NCBI RefSeq assembly: GCF_003730195.1
Contig: NZ_QWGG01000001.1
Span: forward strand, 248,001-312,000
Direction: 5' to 3'
Source: Halosimplex salinum
GTDB taxonomy: Archaea; Halobacteriota; Halobacteria; Halobacteriales; Haloarculaceae
Length of the DNA stretch: 64,000 nucleotides
Of the stretch, positions 32,327 to 41,112 are shown in pieces (positions within the stretch are counted from its first letter, which is position 1; every line of letters begins with the position of its first letter). Under the pieces are notes generated by a model. It was given only the letters and a program-made list of their open reading frames with translations. It did no database searches and was not told the origin of the DNA. The translations under genes and the position numbers were made by a program.

Positions 32327-33493
32327 TCACTGACAGCGGTACACTTCCTCGCCGGCCACGAACGCTCTCGACACCGTCGGAACGGGGTCCGGATCGACGA
32401 CGACGAGGTCCGCACGCGCGCCCGGTGAGAGTGTGCCCCGGTCGTCGAGGCCGGCGACCGCTGCCGGCTCGCTCGTGACGCGGGCGACGCGCCGTTCGAG
32501 CGGTTCGCCGGTGTCGACGAACACCGACGCGAGCAGGGCCTGCGGGCGATAGTCCGAGCAGAGCAGGTCGACGACGCCCGCGTCGATCGCTTCCCGGGCG
32601 TCCAGATTCCCCCAGAGGCTCCCGCCGCGAACGAGGTTCGGGGCGCCCATCGCCGTCGCTGCGCCCCGGTCGGTGGCCCGGCGGGCGGCCGCGAGCGACA
32701 CGGGATACTCGCAGAGTTCGACGCCGTGGTCGACGGCGTCGTCGACGGCGGCCGGGTCGCCGTCGTCGTGGGTGGCGAGCAACACGTCGGTGCTCGCGAG
32801 GTCGGTAGCCAGGTCGGCTACCCGCTCGCGGACGGTGGCCTCGGTCACGTCACGCCGTTCGCGCCCGACCCGGGCGGCCTCGTCGGTCGCGGCGCCGCGC
32901 CCGTCCGCGTAGCGACTGGCGAAATCCGTCTCGTCGGCGAACTGACCGCGGCCCGGCGCGTGCGCCATCAGCGAGACCACGTCGACGACCGGTCGGTCCG
33001 CCAGATCGCCCACGGCGGCGACCGACGCCGCGTCAGTGACCTCACAGCGCGCGTGGACGCGATGGTCGGCCAGGAGTCCCTCGTCGGCCGCGACCGTCTC
33101 CAGGAGCTCGCTCGCGCCCTCGATCGACCGGTTCTTCTCGGGCGCGTCCTCGAACGCGATCGCGTCGAACTTGGTGGTCACGCCCGCGGCCATGGTCAGT
33201 CTGTCGGCGGCCGCGAGCGCCATTCGCGTGTCGACGCGCTCGCCGGAACGGGGGTACAGGTACCGCTCGACGTCGTCGCCGTGCAAGTCTATCAGTCCCG
33301 GCAGGACGACCTGGCCGGTCGCGTCGACCCGACGGCTCGCGCCCGTCGGCTGGTCGGTGCTGTCGGCCGGCGCGTCGACGGCGAGGATCTGATCGCCGTC
33401 GAGGACGACTCGCCCGCCCTCCAGCGCCGTGTCGGGGGTGACGACCGTCCCGCCCTCGACGACGACGCGGTTCTCGTCGGTCGGTTCACTCAT
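32327..33493 (-). CDS. phnM: PhnM-like ribose 1-methylphosphonate 5-triphosphate diphosphatase
   Basis: 388 residues, amidohydrolase superfamily. L-P-G-L-I-D-L-H-G-D-D-V-E is the PhnM form of the first metal motif. T-K-F-D-A-I-A-F-E-D, L-A-T-H-D-D-G-D and C-S-D-Y-R-P follow in the usual order. In bacteria PhnM acts in C-P lyase degradation of phosphonates. No phnGHIJKL gene is near, so its role here is uncertain. ATG 33493 sits 37 bases from a CTATAAC promoter word. Confidence 0.85.
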   Translation of the reverse strand: MSEPTDENRVVVEGGTVVTPDTALEGGRVVLDGDQILAVDAPADSTDQPTGASRRVDATGQVVLPGLIDLHGDDVERYLYPRSGERVDTRMALAAADRLTMAAGVTTKFDAIAFEDAPEKNRSIEGASELLETVAADEGLLADHRVHARCEVTDAASVAAVGDLADRPVVDVVSLMAHAPGRGQFADETDFASRYADGRGAATDEAARVGRERRDVTEATVRERVADLATDLASTDVLLATHDDGDPAAVDDAVDHGVELCEYPVSLAAARRATDRGAATAMGAPNLVRGGSLWGNLDAREAIDAGVVDLLCSDYRPQALLASVFVDTGEPLERRVARVTSEPAAVAGLDDRGTLSPGARADLVVVDPDPVPTVSRAFVAGEEVYRCQ

Positions 33494-33992
33494 CGTAGTC
33501 CACCGTAACGGGCGACAGCGATAGTTATAGGTGGGCTAAGGTCTGCGATACGACCGGTTCGGGCAGTTCCGACCGTCCTCGCCGGTCGCGATCGGTATCC
33601 GGGCGTCGAAAGAACGAACGGGGCCGGTTCGGGGCGGCCGTCGCCGCTTCCCGTCGAGCGGTCGGGGCGGCGAACTCCGGGTCGGCGGAACATGGCATCC
33701 GAACGGGGTCCACCACGTCTCCCTCTCCCCGACTGAGCGGACGGTCAGTCGACACTTGGTTATACGTCGCATATGCCGGCATAGGAGCGGGAACACGGCG
33801 GTATGGCCGATCGAGGCGTTCCGGAGGTTTCGGACGTTGACGGCCGTCGCGTCGACCGATCGATTCGATATCCGCAGCTCTGGAGCGTCGAGCGGGGAAA
33901 CGACCGGTTGTCTCGCCGTAGCCGGCCTTTACCGCGTTCGCTCCCTCGTGAACGATTGTGGCCGTTTAACAGTCTCTCACCCCACACTTCGG
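33494..33992. other. Gene-free intergenic region
   Basis: About 500 bases after the PhnM promoter (CTATAAC on the minus strand at 33524-33530). Frames here lack haloarchaeal composition. A TTTAACAG word near 33964-33971 may be the promoter of the small frame that starts at 33993. Confidence 0.4.
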
Positions 33993-34190
33993 ATGCCGTC
34001 GACCCAACGACCGGCACCACCTGACACGCCCGAACCCCTGTGCATCGCCGACGAGGCTCCCGTTCCCGTCGGCTTCCCAGCCCACCGGTCGGCCGCTCCT
34101 TCGGTGTGGCGCCCCGCACGGGGCGTCACACGGGAAGACGGCTGCGTCTACCAGCGGTCCGTGGACGTCCGTCGGCTCGACCGCCCGTGA
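33993..34190 (+). CDS. Possible 65-residue protein
   Basis: ATG 33993 lies about 27-29 bases from a TTTAACAG promoter-like word, so it could be leaderless. The peptide is Pro/Arg-rich (M-P-S-T-Q-R-P-A-P-P) and not acidic, with moderate third-position GC, so coding status is doubtful. No domain is recognised. Confidence 0.25.
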   Translation: MPSTQRPAPPDTPEPLCIADEAPVPVGFPAHRSAAPSVWRPARGVTREDGCVYQRSVDVRRLDRP

Positions 34191-34319
34191 CCCGAACGAG
34201 CCGGCGCGGGCGTCCATCTTCGACGTACGACACCGCTCAGCGACGGTTTCGGTCCCCTCCGGCACGAACATGATCTCGCACCGATAGGTGTAAGTCGGAG
34301 CCGTGAGTGAGACCTTGAC

Positions 34320-34976
34320 ATGGGTTCGGACGCTACGACGCGGAGCAAGGTCGCCCGACTCATCGCCGAGTACGACCTCGACGGGATGGGCGATCGGCTG
34401 GAGGCCCGCTGGACCGGTGCGGGCAGGTCGCGGACGAGTCTTCGAGACCTGGCCGACGAGTTCAACGAGGCGCTCCTCCGCACCGCGATGCGCCGGGCCG
34501 ACGGGAGCCCGACGGAGCGCGTCGTCGAGCGGACCTACGAGACGCTGACCGAGCCGGACGTGAGCGAGGGGCGGAAAGCCGAGGTGCGCAACGAACTCGC
34601 GCGGAGCGGGGTGGACGTCGACGCGCTCCGCGAGGACTTCGTCTCACACCAGTCGATCCACACGTATCTCACGGAGGTCCGCGAGGCGTCGTCGCCCTGT
34701 GATGGCGCCGACCCGGTCGACACGGACGTGGAGACGATCCAGCGACTGCTCGGGCGGACACAGACCGTCGCCGAGGGGACCCTCGAGCGCCATCGATCGG
34801 CCGACCGGATGACGCTCGGCGACTTCGACGTCTTCCTCGACCTCAGAGTCCGCTGTCACGACTGCGGCGCCGACCGCGAGGTGGTCTCGCTCCTCCGCGA
34901 CGCCGAATGCGACTGCTCGGGATCAGGTGAGGGCAGCGACGGTCACGGTCGAAAATCCGAGTCGCGCGACCAGTGA
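34320..34976 (+). CDS. rdfA: Rod-determining factor RdfA
   Basis: 218 residues. It begins with K-V-A-R-L-I-A-E-Y-D-L-D-G-M-G-D-R-L-E-A-R-W-T-G, followed by R-D-L-A-D-E-F-N and G-V-D-V-D-A-L-R-E-D-F-V-S-H-Q, a sequence I recognise as the RdfA family. RdfA is needed for the rod-shape programme in Haloferax and probably works with DdfA/CetZ-linked shape control. The C-terminal C-H-D-C-G-A-D and C-D-C form a likely zinc site. Cytoplasmic. Transcribed alone. Confidence 0.85.
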   Translation: MGSDATTRSKVARLIAEYDLDGMGDRLEARWTGAGRSRTSLRDLADEFNEALLRTAMRRADGSPTERVVERTYETLTEPDVSEGRKAEVRNELARSGVDVDALREDFVSHQSIHTYLTEVREASSPCDGADPVDTDVETIQRLLGRTQTVAEGTLERHRSADRMTLGDFDVFLDLRVRCHDCGADREVVSLLRDAECDCSGSGEGSDGHGRKSESRDQ

Positions 34977-35259
34977 GCCGGTGTTCGCGGGCCGGACTCG
35001 TCCGAAGGGGCCAGTTCTGGGCTCGTCCGAACAGGCGGGGCCGTCTCCGGTCGGAGCGTCGAACGGCCGGGTCTGGCAACCGTCGGGTCATGGGGACGAA
35101 CGTCCGTCCAGTCATCGAGACGAACGTTCGTCGATGGCCCGGACCCGACGGTGAGTGCGACGGAGTAGCTCTCGAGGCAGACGCGGTGGGATCGGGCGCG
35201 CGTTCGACCGCGTCAGGGAAATCTCGGCGGCGGTGATTCGGGTTCGGAGTCGTCGTCGC

Positions 35260-35529
35260 TCACGCGTGCCTCCGTCGCTCGAGCAGGTCGGCGTCGTCGG
35301 TCAGCTCTATGCGCTCGTTCGTGCTCTCGGCGACGGTCCGTCGGTCGATGGTGAGCGTCGACCGGGACGCGCCGGCGTCGGTGGGGCCGACGTCCCGGTG
35401 CTCCGCGCGCTCCGGGTCGAGCAACACGTGCGCCCGGTCGCCGTCGACGCGGACGAGCGTCCCGACTGCCGAGCCGTCGCCGCTGATCACGCGCTTGCCT
35501 CGGTCCGTCCCCTTGAAGTTCCGTCTCAT
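35260..35529 (-). CDS. Small PRC-barrel-like protein
   Basis: 89 residues. The G-K-R-V-I-S-G-D-G-S-A-V-G-T-L-V-R-V-D-G pattern, followed by a Val-rich strand and a late I-E-L-T-D-D, resembles PRC-barrel or DUF2171-like small beta proteins of haloarchaea. No signal or membrane segment. Function unknown. The 34977-35259 stretch before it holds nothing I can identify. Confidence 0.55.
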   Translation of the reverse strand: MRRNFKGTDRGKRVISGDGSAVGTLVRVDGDRAHVLLDPERAEHRDVGPTDAGASRSTLTIDRRTVAESTNERIELTDDADLLERRRHA

Positions 35530-36033
35530 GCTGGTGCTCCGATCCGCCGTCCACAGGCCTGCGGACGCGGAATCGTCCCTGTATAGCCGATTCTATCGTA
35601 TAAACCCGGACGCCTGTCCCGACAGGTGCACCACTCTCCCGACCGTTGCACTGGGGTTACGAGTCCGGTAAGCCGGTCGTACCGACCCACACTGGGTGGC
35701 CCACAGCCACCCGAGCACCCCGTCGAATCCGACCGAGATGGTCCGCCCCCGACATATATCTACAATCAGTACGGTCTTCCAAACGATCGAAGTTCGGTAC
35801 TGTTCGTCTAAGCGACTCGCTCCTGACCCGATACTATTCCGTTTCTCTACGCGGTTTTCCTCGAGCACCCTATTTCGATCGCCGCTCGAAAACGACGAAT
35901 CGGCGGGAGAAGAGCTACTTCCACCGCTCTACCCGACACTCGGCCCGAAAACTGTCTGCCGATTCGTATATTGTTCGAGTGATGTACGAATTTATGGTAC
36001 TTTGAGTGACGGTGCGCCGGTCGGCGGCCGGAG
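35530..36033. other. AT-richer gene-free region
   Basis: About 500 bases with clearly lower GC than the rest of the window, especially 35740-36005. No frame has haloarchaeal composition. No transposase fragment or terminal repeat was found. It could be foreign or decayed DNA. Confidence 0.5.
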
Positions 36034-36354
36034 TCAGGGGGCGCCGGCGAGGACGAACGTGCTCTCCGAGCTGCCGTTTACGATCTGGCGTTCTTCCTCG
36101 GGGTCGATCCGGAGGGCGTCGCCCGCCGTCATCGAGACGTCTTCGCCGTCGACGGTGACTGTGGCCGCACCCTCGACGAGTACGTACACCTCTTCCTGTC
36201 CGTCCTCGGCGTGGTCGTGTGGTTTGCCGGTCCAGTCGGGGTCACACTCCAGCACGGAGACCCCGAGGTTCTCGCAGTCGAGGTCGTCGCGCAGGAAGTG
36301 CAGGCCGCCGCCGACCGGGTCCACGTCCGCGTAGTTGACTTTGGTAGGTGCCAT
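36034..36354 (-). CDS. Single-domain cupin protein
   Basis: 106 residues. The two cupin motifs are visible: P-H-D-H-A-E-D-G-Q-E-E-V-Y-V-L-V-E-G (with two His and a Glu for metal) and P-E-E-E-R-Q-I-V-N-G near the end, where the usual His is not obvious. Small cytoplasmic beta barrel; the substrate is unknown. Confidence 0.85.
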   Translation of the reverse strand: MAPTKVNYADVDPVGGGLHFLRDDLDCENLGVSVLECDPDWTGKPHDHAEDGQEEVYVLVEGAATVTVDGEDVSMTAGDALRIDPEEERQIVNGSSESTFVLAGAP

Positions 36355-36498
36355 CGGCCGACACTATGTCAGCGAATCCGTAATAAACTTCGCCGGTTCG
36401 CCACCGGACCGACGGCGCGACAGACGGCCCGGCGGAGAGACACCACGGTCCAGCGGCGCGAGACACCACGCGGTCCAGCGGCGGCGGGCCGCGCTCGC

Positions 36499-38316
36499 TC
36501 AGTCGTCGGCGAGCACGTCGGTCGCGACCGTCGAGTTCCCGCTCAGAGAGTCGAGCGGGACGGTCTCGGTGCCGGCCGGCGTCTCGATAGTCGCGGTGAC
36601 GGCGACTTCCATCGCCGAGGACTCGCCGTTCCGCACGTGGCGGACCCACCACTCGTCCATCCGCGAGTTGTCGAGTTCCATCGTGAACTCGACGGCCCGC
36701 GACTCGCCCGGCGGGACGGTGTAGCTCTCCGGGACGGTCCGGTTCGCGAGCACCACGCCGCCGAGTGTCACCCGGTAGTCGATGGCGGTGACGGTCACTT
36801 CCTCGCGCTGCTGATTTTCCAGGGTCGCGCGCACGTCGACCGGTGCGGTCTCGGGCGTCGCCGTCCCCCACGCGACCGATCCCGGCCGGACGACGAGCGT
36901 CTCCCGCCCGCCGACGGTGACCGTCTCGGACTCCGCGTCACCGATCCCGGCCAGCACGTCGGTCTCGAACTCGCTCGTCCGGTCGGGGACGGACACGTCG
37001 AACTGCGTGAACCCGAGGTCGGCACGAACCGTCGGGATAGTCCGGATCGTCGACCGCTCGCCGCCGTTGATGTGACGCGCCCACCACGACGGCACGCGGG
37101 AGTTGTTCATCGCCGACGCGAGCTCGAACTCGGACCGACCGGCGTCGAGACTCGCGACCCGCCGGTGGCCGCTGGCGACCGGGACGCCGTTGATCTCGGT
37201 TCGCTGCGACACGTCGAGCGCGAGCAGGTCGTTTATCGCCGCGTCGCTGTTGGTGTTGTTCAGCGCGACCGTCGTCAGCACCTCCGTGGTCGCGTCGGTG
37301 ACCTCGCCCCACTCCCGGTCCGCGTCCGCGACCTCCGGGCGATCGAACGAGACGTCCTGCGCCGGCGGCTCCCGGGCAGTCACGCCCGTCGCCCCGCCGC
37401 CGAGCACGTCGGTCTCGAGGTCGAGCGACCGCTCGTAGATCCGGAGCGGGACCCGCTCGTACTCGCCGTCGCGTTCGACGAGGCCGTAGAGTCGGACGGA
37501 GACCTCGCTCCGCTCGCTGTCGTTCACGTGGTTCGCCCACCAGTCGGCCATCTTCGCCGAATCGAGCGCCATCCGCACGTCGAGCGTCCCCGTCTCGCCG
37601 GGGTCCACTGCGACGCCCGACAGCCGACGGTCGTCGGCCAGCGTCACGTCGTTCATCTCGACGGTGTACTCGACGCCGTCGAGGGTCACCGGGTAGTCGT
37701 GGACGTTCTCGACCGTCGAACTGACGGTCAGCGGCGTCACCGACTCGTCGGCCTCGCCCCACTCCGCGGTCTGGCCTCGCACGCGGAGGAACGGTTCGCC
37801 CTGGAAGTCGACCGTCCGCTCGCCGTCGCCGGCGAAGCCGCCCAGCAGGTCCGTCTCGACGGTCGAGCGCTGGGCGGGCACCTCCCGGGAGAACCCCGGA
37901 CCGGAGACCGTCGCCTCGACGCGCAGCGTCGACCGCTCGTCGCCGTTGACGTGGGTGACCCACCAGTCCGCGATCCTCGTGTTGGACATCTGCGTCGAGA
38001 GTCGCAACTCGCTCGTTCCCGTGCCGAAGCCGACGCCAGTCTCCTCGCCGCGGGCGAGGACGACGTCGTTCAGTCGGGCCGAGTACGCCACGTCGACCAC
38101 GCCCGGCACGCCGACCGGGTTCGGGTTGTCCACGGTCGCGGTCGTCCTGATCTCCGTCGTCTCGCCGGTCACCGTCCCCCACTCGCTCTCGACGCCCGAG
38201 ACCGACGGCTCCGAGAGGACGCCCGTCCCGACGAGCACGCCGACGGCGACCGCCGACAGCAGCACGACTCCGAGAGATATCGCGACGACCCGCTTGATCC
38301 GGCGGCGAGAAAGCAT
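36499..38316 (-). CDS. LEA14-like (WHy-domain) membrane protein with four repeats
   Basis: 605 residues from ATG 38316. An N-terminal membrane helix (V-V-A-I-S-L-G-V-V-L-L-S-A-V-A-V-G) is followed by four tandem beta-sandwich repeats. Each contains N-x-N-type loops and the same W-W-x-x-H-(V/I)-N motif, at about residues 118, 259, 411 and 556, so the period is about 146. This is the LEA-2/water-stress-and-hypersensitive-response fold. The repeats face outside. A role in desiccation or envelope stability is inferred from the family only. Confidence 0.85.
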   Translation of the reverse strand: MLSRRRIKRVVAISLGVVLLSAVAVGVLVGTGVLSEPSVSGVESEWGTVTGETTEIRTTATVDNPNPVGVPGVVDVAYSARLNDVVLARGEETGVGFGTGTSELRLSTQMSNTRIADWWVTHVNGDERSTLRVEATVSGPGFSREVPAQRSTVETDLLGGFAGDGERTVDFQGEPFLRVRGQTAEWGEADESVTPLTVSSTVENVHDYPVTLDGVEYTVEMNDVTLADDRRLSGVAVDPGETGTLDVRMALDSAKMADWWANHVNDSERSEVSVRLYGLVERDGEYERVPLRIYERSLDLETDVLGGGATGVTAREPPAQDVSFDRPEVADADREWGEVTDATTEVLTTVALNNTNSDAAINDLLALDVSQRTEINGVPVASGHRRVASLDAGRSEFELASAMNNSRVPSWWARHINGGERSTIRTIPTVRADLGFTQFDVSVPDRTSEFETDVLAGIGDAESETVTVGGRETLVVRPGSVAWGTATPETAPVDVRATLENQQREEVTVTAIDYRVTLGGVVLANRTVPESYTVPPGESRAVEFTMELDNSRMDEWWVRHVRNGESSAMEVAVTATIETPAGTETVPLDSLSGNSTVATDVLADD

Positions 38317-38671
38317 CACCGGAGGGGAACCCCTGCAACGGGAAAAGGGTTCGGCTCGAGTCGGTGAACTCGGCAGGACGTCGACCGGATCTGCGTAACT
38401 GTCGATCGGAAGTCGTGAGTTACGGTCTCGCCAGTGACAGGGATCTGCGTGGGTCGCCACCGATTTTCACCGCGGTCTCGGTCCTCTTCTCCGTACCTCG
38501 GTTCTCTTCTCCGTGCCTCGGTGACTCTCACCGCGGTCTCCGTCGAACTCGTCGCACCGCCGGAGCGAGCGGTCCTCGAACCGTGTAAGCGCGATCTACC
38601 GTGCGTAACTCCGGGTATCGATCCCGATGGCGCCGAATAATTAACTCGACGACACGAAAAGGTCGCGGCGG
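38317..38671. other. Intergenic region with tandem repeat
   Basis: Two 20-base units (38477-38496 and 38497-38516, CTCGGT-CTCTTCTCCGT type, two differences) are flanked by an exact 13-base direct repeat, TCACCGCGGTCTC, at 38467-38479 and 38528-38540. No gene seen. Confidence 0.5.
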
Positions 38672-39301
38672 ATGAAACGACGAACACTGGTCAGACTGCT
38701 GGGCGGTGCGGCCGTCGTCGGCACCGCCGGTTGTCAGACCGACGACGGCGGTGCCGGGGGACCGGCCGCCACGACGGACGGTTCCCCGACGCAGACAGAT
38801 CCCGCCGCGCAGACGGGGTCGCCCACGCAGACAGCGTCCCCGGCCCAGACCGACACGCCCACGGAGACACCGATGACATCCGAGACCGACCAGACAGCGA
38901 CAGAGGACGTATCGCAGGCCGACGGGGTCGTGACCATCACCGCCGATGAGAGCGTCGAAGCGACCGTGGACCGGATCGAGAGCGACGGTGAGGACGGCCC
39001 GCTGACGCTGATGACGACTGTCGACCACGCGGAGAACGCCGCGTCAGTCGACGAGGAACTCCCACCGACCACGCTCCTGATATTCGGCAACCCCGCCGTC
39101 GGGACGCCGCTGATGCAGGCCAGCAGGACGGTCGCGATCGACCTCCCGCAGAAGCTGCTCGTCTGGGAGGAGGACGGACAGACGAGAGTGGCCTACAACG
39201 ACCCGGAGTATCTCGCCCGGAGACACGGCATCGAGGGCCAGAGCGACCGGCTCGAACAGATCCGGTCCGCGCTCGACGGGCTCGCGTCGGGCGGCGAGTA
39301 G
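38672..39301 (+). CDS. DUF302-domain lipoprotein
   Basis: 209 residues. It starts M-K-R-R-T-L-V-R-L-L-G-G with a twin-Arg signal and lipobox T-A-G-C, so it is lipid-anchored outside. A long Thr/Pro/Gln linker (S-P-T-Q-T-type repeats) precedes a DUF302 domain: D-H-A-E-N-A-A-S-V, L-L-I-F-G-N-P-A-V-G-T-P-L-M-Q, and Y-N-D-P-E-Y-L-A-R-R-H. DUF302 proteins form small dimeric domains, function unknown. Confidence 0.88.
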   Translation: MKRRTLVRLLGGAAVVGTAGCQTDDGGAGGPAATTDGSPTQTDPAAQTGSPTQTASPAQTDTPTETPMTSETDQTATEDVSQADGVVTITADESVEATVDRIESDGEDGPLTLMTTVDHAENAASVDEELPPTTLLIFGNPAVGTPLMQASRTVAIDLPQKLLVWEEDGQTRVAYNDPEYLARRHGIEGQSDRLEQIRSALDGLASGGE

Positions 39302-39340
39302 CCCGTCCCGCCAGACGGGACCGGCCGACTTCGATCCCGA

Positions 39341-40084
39341 TCAGAACGTCTCGGGGACGTCGGGGTCGAGTCCGCCCTCGTCTCCGTCGCCCTCCTGATC
39401 TTCGTCGAACAGCGTCCCGCCGTAGGGGCGGAAGTCGAACCCGTAGGCGTTCGTGACCGTCTCCAGTTCGTCCTCGCGGCGAGCGATCTGGCCGGTGTCG
39501 AACGCCGAGTCCTCGACCGCACCGACGAGTTCGTCGTCGTCGATCCGGCCCTCGGCGTAGGCGGCGGCCACCCCGTCGCGGAAGGCGTCGGCGTTGCGAC
39601 GGAGGCGTTTCGCCTCGTCGAAGGCCGACCGGATCTCGGGGGTGGGTTCGCTCTTGTTGGTCTTGATGCGCTCCAGTTCGTCGGTCGCCCGCCGGTCGTA
39701 CTCGGCGGCCCGGTCGAGCACTTCGACGGTCTGTTCGGCGGCCGAGAGCTCGTCCCAGGCGTCGCGGGCCTGGGGCGCGACCAGCAGGTCGACGATGTCG
39801 GCCCAGCTCGTCGTCCGCTCGGGGTCCTCGAACGCCTCCGCGACGAACGCGCCGACGTGTTCCTCGGGGATCGGGACGCCCATCACCTCGTCGTCGGCCG
39901 GTTCTCCGTCGGTGCGGTCGGCCGCTCCGGCTCCGTCGCCGCCTCCGCGGTCGGTCGCTGCGGGCTGTGCACCGAGCGAGTACGTCTCGCCGTCGGTCGA
40001 TGCGTTCGAGCGGTCAGTCGATGTGTTCGGACGGTCGGTCGATCCGTTCGAGTGGTCAGTCGGTGGGTTCGAGTGGTCGGTCAT
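39341..40084 (-). CDS. Helical accessory protein of the molybdoenzyme operon, with heptad repeat tail
   Basis: 247 residues from ATG 40084 (four-base overlap with the HEAT-repeat gene). Residues 2-36 are five near-identical 7-residue repeats, T-D-(H/R)-S-N-x-(P/S) type, encoded by 21-base repeats. The rest is a soluble helical domain with R-R-A-T-D-E-L-E-R-I and G-V-A-A-A-Y-A-E-G-R-I-D-D-D-E-L. No known domain is recognised. As the last gene of the operon it may be an assembly factor; this is a guess from position. Confidence 0.6.
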   Translation of the reverse strand: MTDHSNPPTDHSNGSTDRPNTSTDRSNASTDGETYSLGAQPAATDRGGGDGAGAADRTDGEPADDEVMGVPIPEEHVGAFVAEAFEDPERTTSWADIVDLLVAPQARDAWDELSAAEQTVEVLDRAAEYDRRATDELERIKTNKSEPTPEIRSAFDEAKRLRRNADAFRDGVAAAYAEGRIDDDELVGAVEDSAFDTGQIARREDELETVTNAYGFDFRPYGGTLFDEDQEGDGDEGGLDPDVPETF

Positions 40085-41112
40085 GAGTTGTCGGAGTCGC
40101 CGTGGTTCGAACGGTCGTCTCCGTCGCTCGATTCCGCGCCGGCGTGCGAGTCGCTGTCGTACCGGGTCGGCGACTCGCGGTGTCCCTGCGGCCGCGGGTC
40201 GGGGCCGGGATGCGAGCCCACCTGGCCGGTCACGCCGTCGACCGGCGCGGCTCCCGGTTGCGGTGCGCCCGGGCCGTCGTCGAAGCGACCCGGCGGCGCG
40301 TCGGACCCGCCGGGCGGTTTCGCCCGGTCGGTTCCGGTCCGGGCGCCCGGTGCGGCTGGATCCGAGCCCTGCGAACCGCTGGTCACGTCGAGTTCCTCGG
40401 GCTCGACGCCGCGCGAACGGGCGAGCGCCTGCTCGGCGGTCCGGCACACGTCGTCGCTCCGGTCCTCGATCCCGTGGCGCTCCAGCGCTTCCTCGGCGCG
40501 GTCGGTCCCGAGGTCGCCCAGTCCCTCGGCGGCCTTCGCACGGACGAACGATCCCGGGTCCCGCGCGAGCACCGCGGCGAGCAGGCGAACCGCCCGCTCC
40601 GTCTCCGCCTCGTCGGGCAGGAACTGCGCGGCGTACTCGCGGACCGCGGGGGCGGGGTCGTTCTTCAGCCGGTCGACCAGCGTCTCGGCGTCGCCCTCGA
40701 CTCGCGCGAGGGCGATGAGCGCGTTCCGGCGGACGGCCGGGTGGTCGTCCGTCAGGGCGTCGCGCAACGGTACAGTCGCGCCCGGTGCCGTCCGCGAGAG
40801 GGCGACGACCGCCTCCGCGCGAACCCACTCGTCGGGGTCGTCCAGCGCGTCCGTGATCGTCTCCCGCTCGCGGCCCGCGACGCCGAGCGCCTCGACCGCG
40901 AACTGTCGCGTCTTTGCGTCGTCGGCCGAGCGGGCGAGGCCGACGAGGGCGTCGACGGTCGCGTCGGCGAGTCCGGCTTCGGCCTCGTCGACCAGCGCGA
41001 GCGCGGCCTCGCGCTTCTCCGGCTGTTCGCCCTCCAGCGCCGCTTGGAGTCCGGCCTCGTCCTCGGCCGGCGCGCGGCCGCGGGCGCTCCAGTTGGCGTA
41101 GTCGTCGGTCAT
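40081..41112 (-). CDS. HEAT-repeat protein, molybdoenzyme operon 1
   Basis: 343 residues. The first 215 are HEAT repeats with V-R-A-E-A-V-V-A-L, A-V-R-R-N-A-L-I-A-L and V-R-E-Y-A-A-Q-F-L; the C-terminal 120 are Gly/Asp/Pro-rich and probably disordered. A clear paralogue is in the nitrate reductase operon (58174). Both operons encode one, so the protein is probably a dedicated scaffold for building this enzyme type rather than a general protein. Confidence 0.8.
   Translation of the reverse strand: MTDDYANWSARGRAPAEDEAGLQAALEGEQPEKREAALALVDEAEAGLADATVDALVGLARSADDAKTRQFAVEALGVAGRERETITDALDDPDEWVRAEAVVALSRTAPGATVPLRDALTDDHPAVRRNALIALARVEGDAETLVDRLKNDPAPAVREYAAQFLPDEAETERAVRLLAAVLARDPGSFVRAKAAEGLGDLGTDRAEEALERHGIEDRSDDVCRTAEQALARSRGVEPEELDVTSGSQGSDPAAPGARTGTDRAKPPGGSDAPPGRFDDGPGAPQPGAAPVDGVTGQVGSHPGPDPRPQGHRESPTRYDSDSHAGAESSDGDDRSNHGDSDNS

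Noticed and set aside
33966-34271. A 101-codon minus-strand frame with several Cys
   Set aside because: Low acidic content, no promoter in the right place, and it crosses the better-placed small plus-strand frame.
35696-36334. A 212-codon plus-strand frame over the AT-rich spacer and the cupin gene
   Set aside because: Ser-rich shadow frame antisense to the cupin; no domain or start signal.
38467-38540. A CRISPR array at the short tandem repeats
   Set aside because: Units are adjacent without spacers, only two copies, and no cas gene is present.
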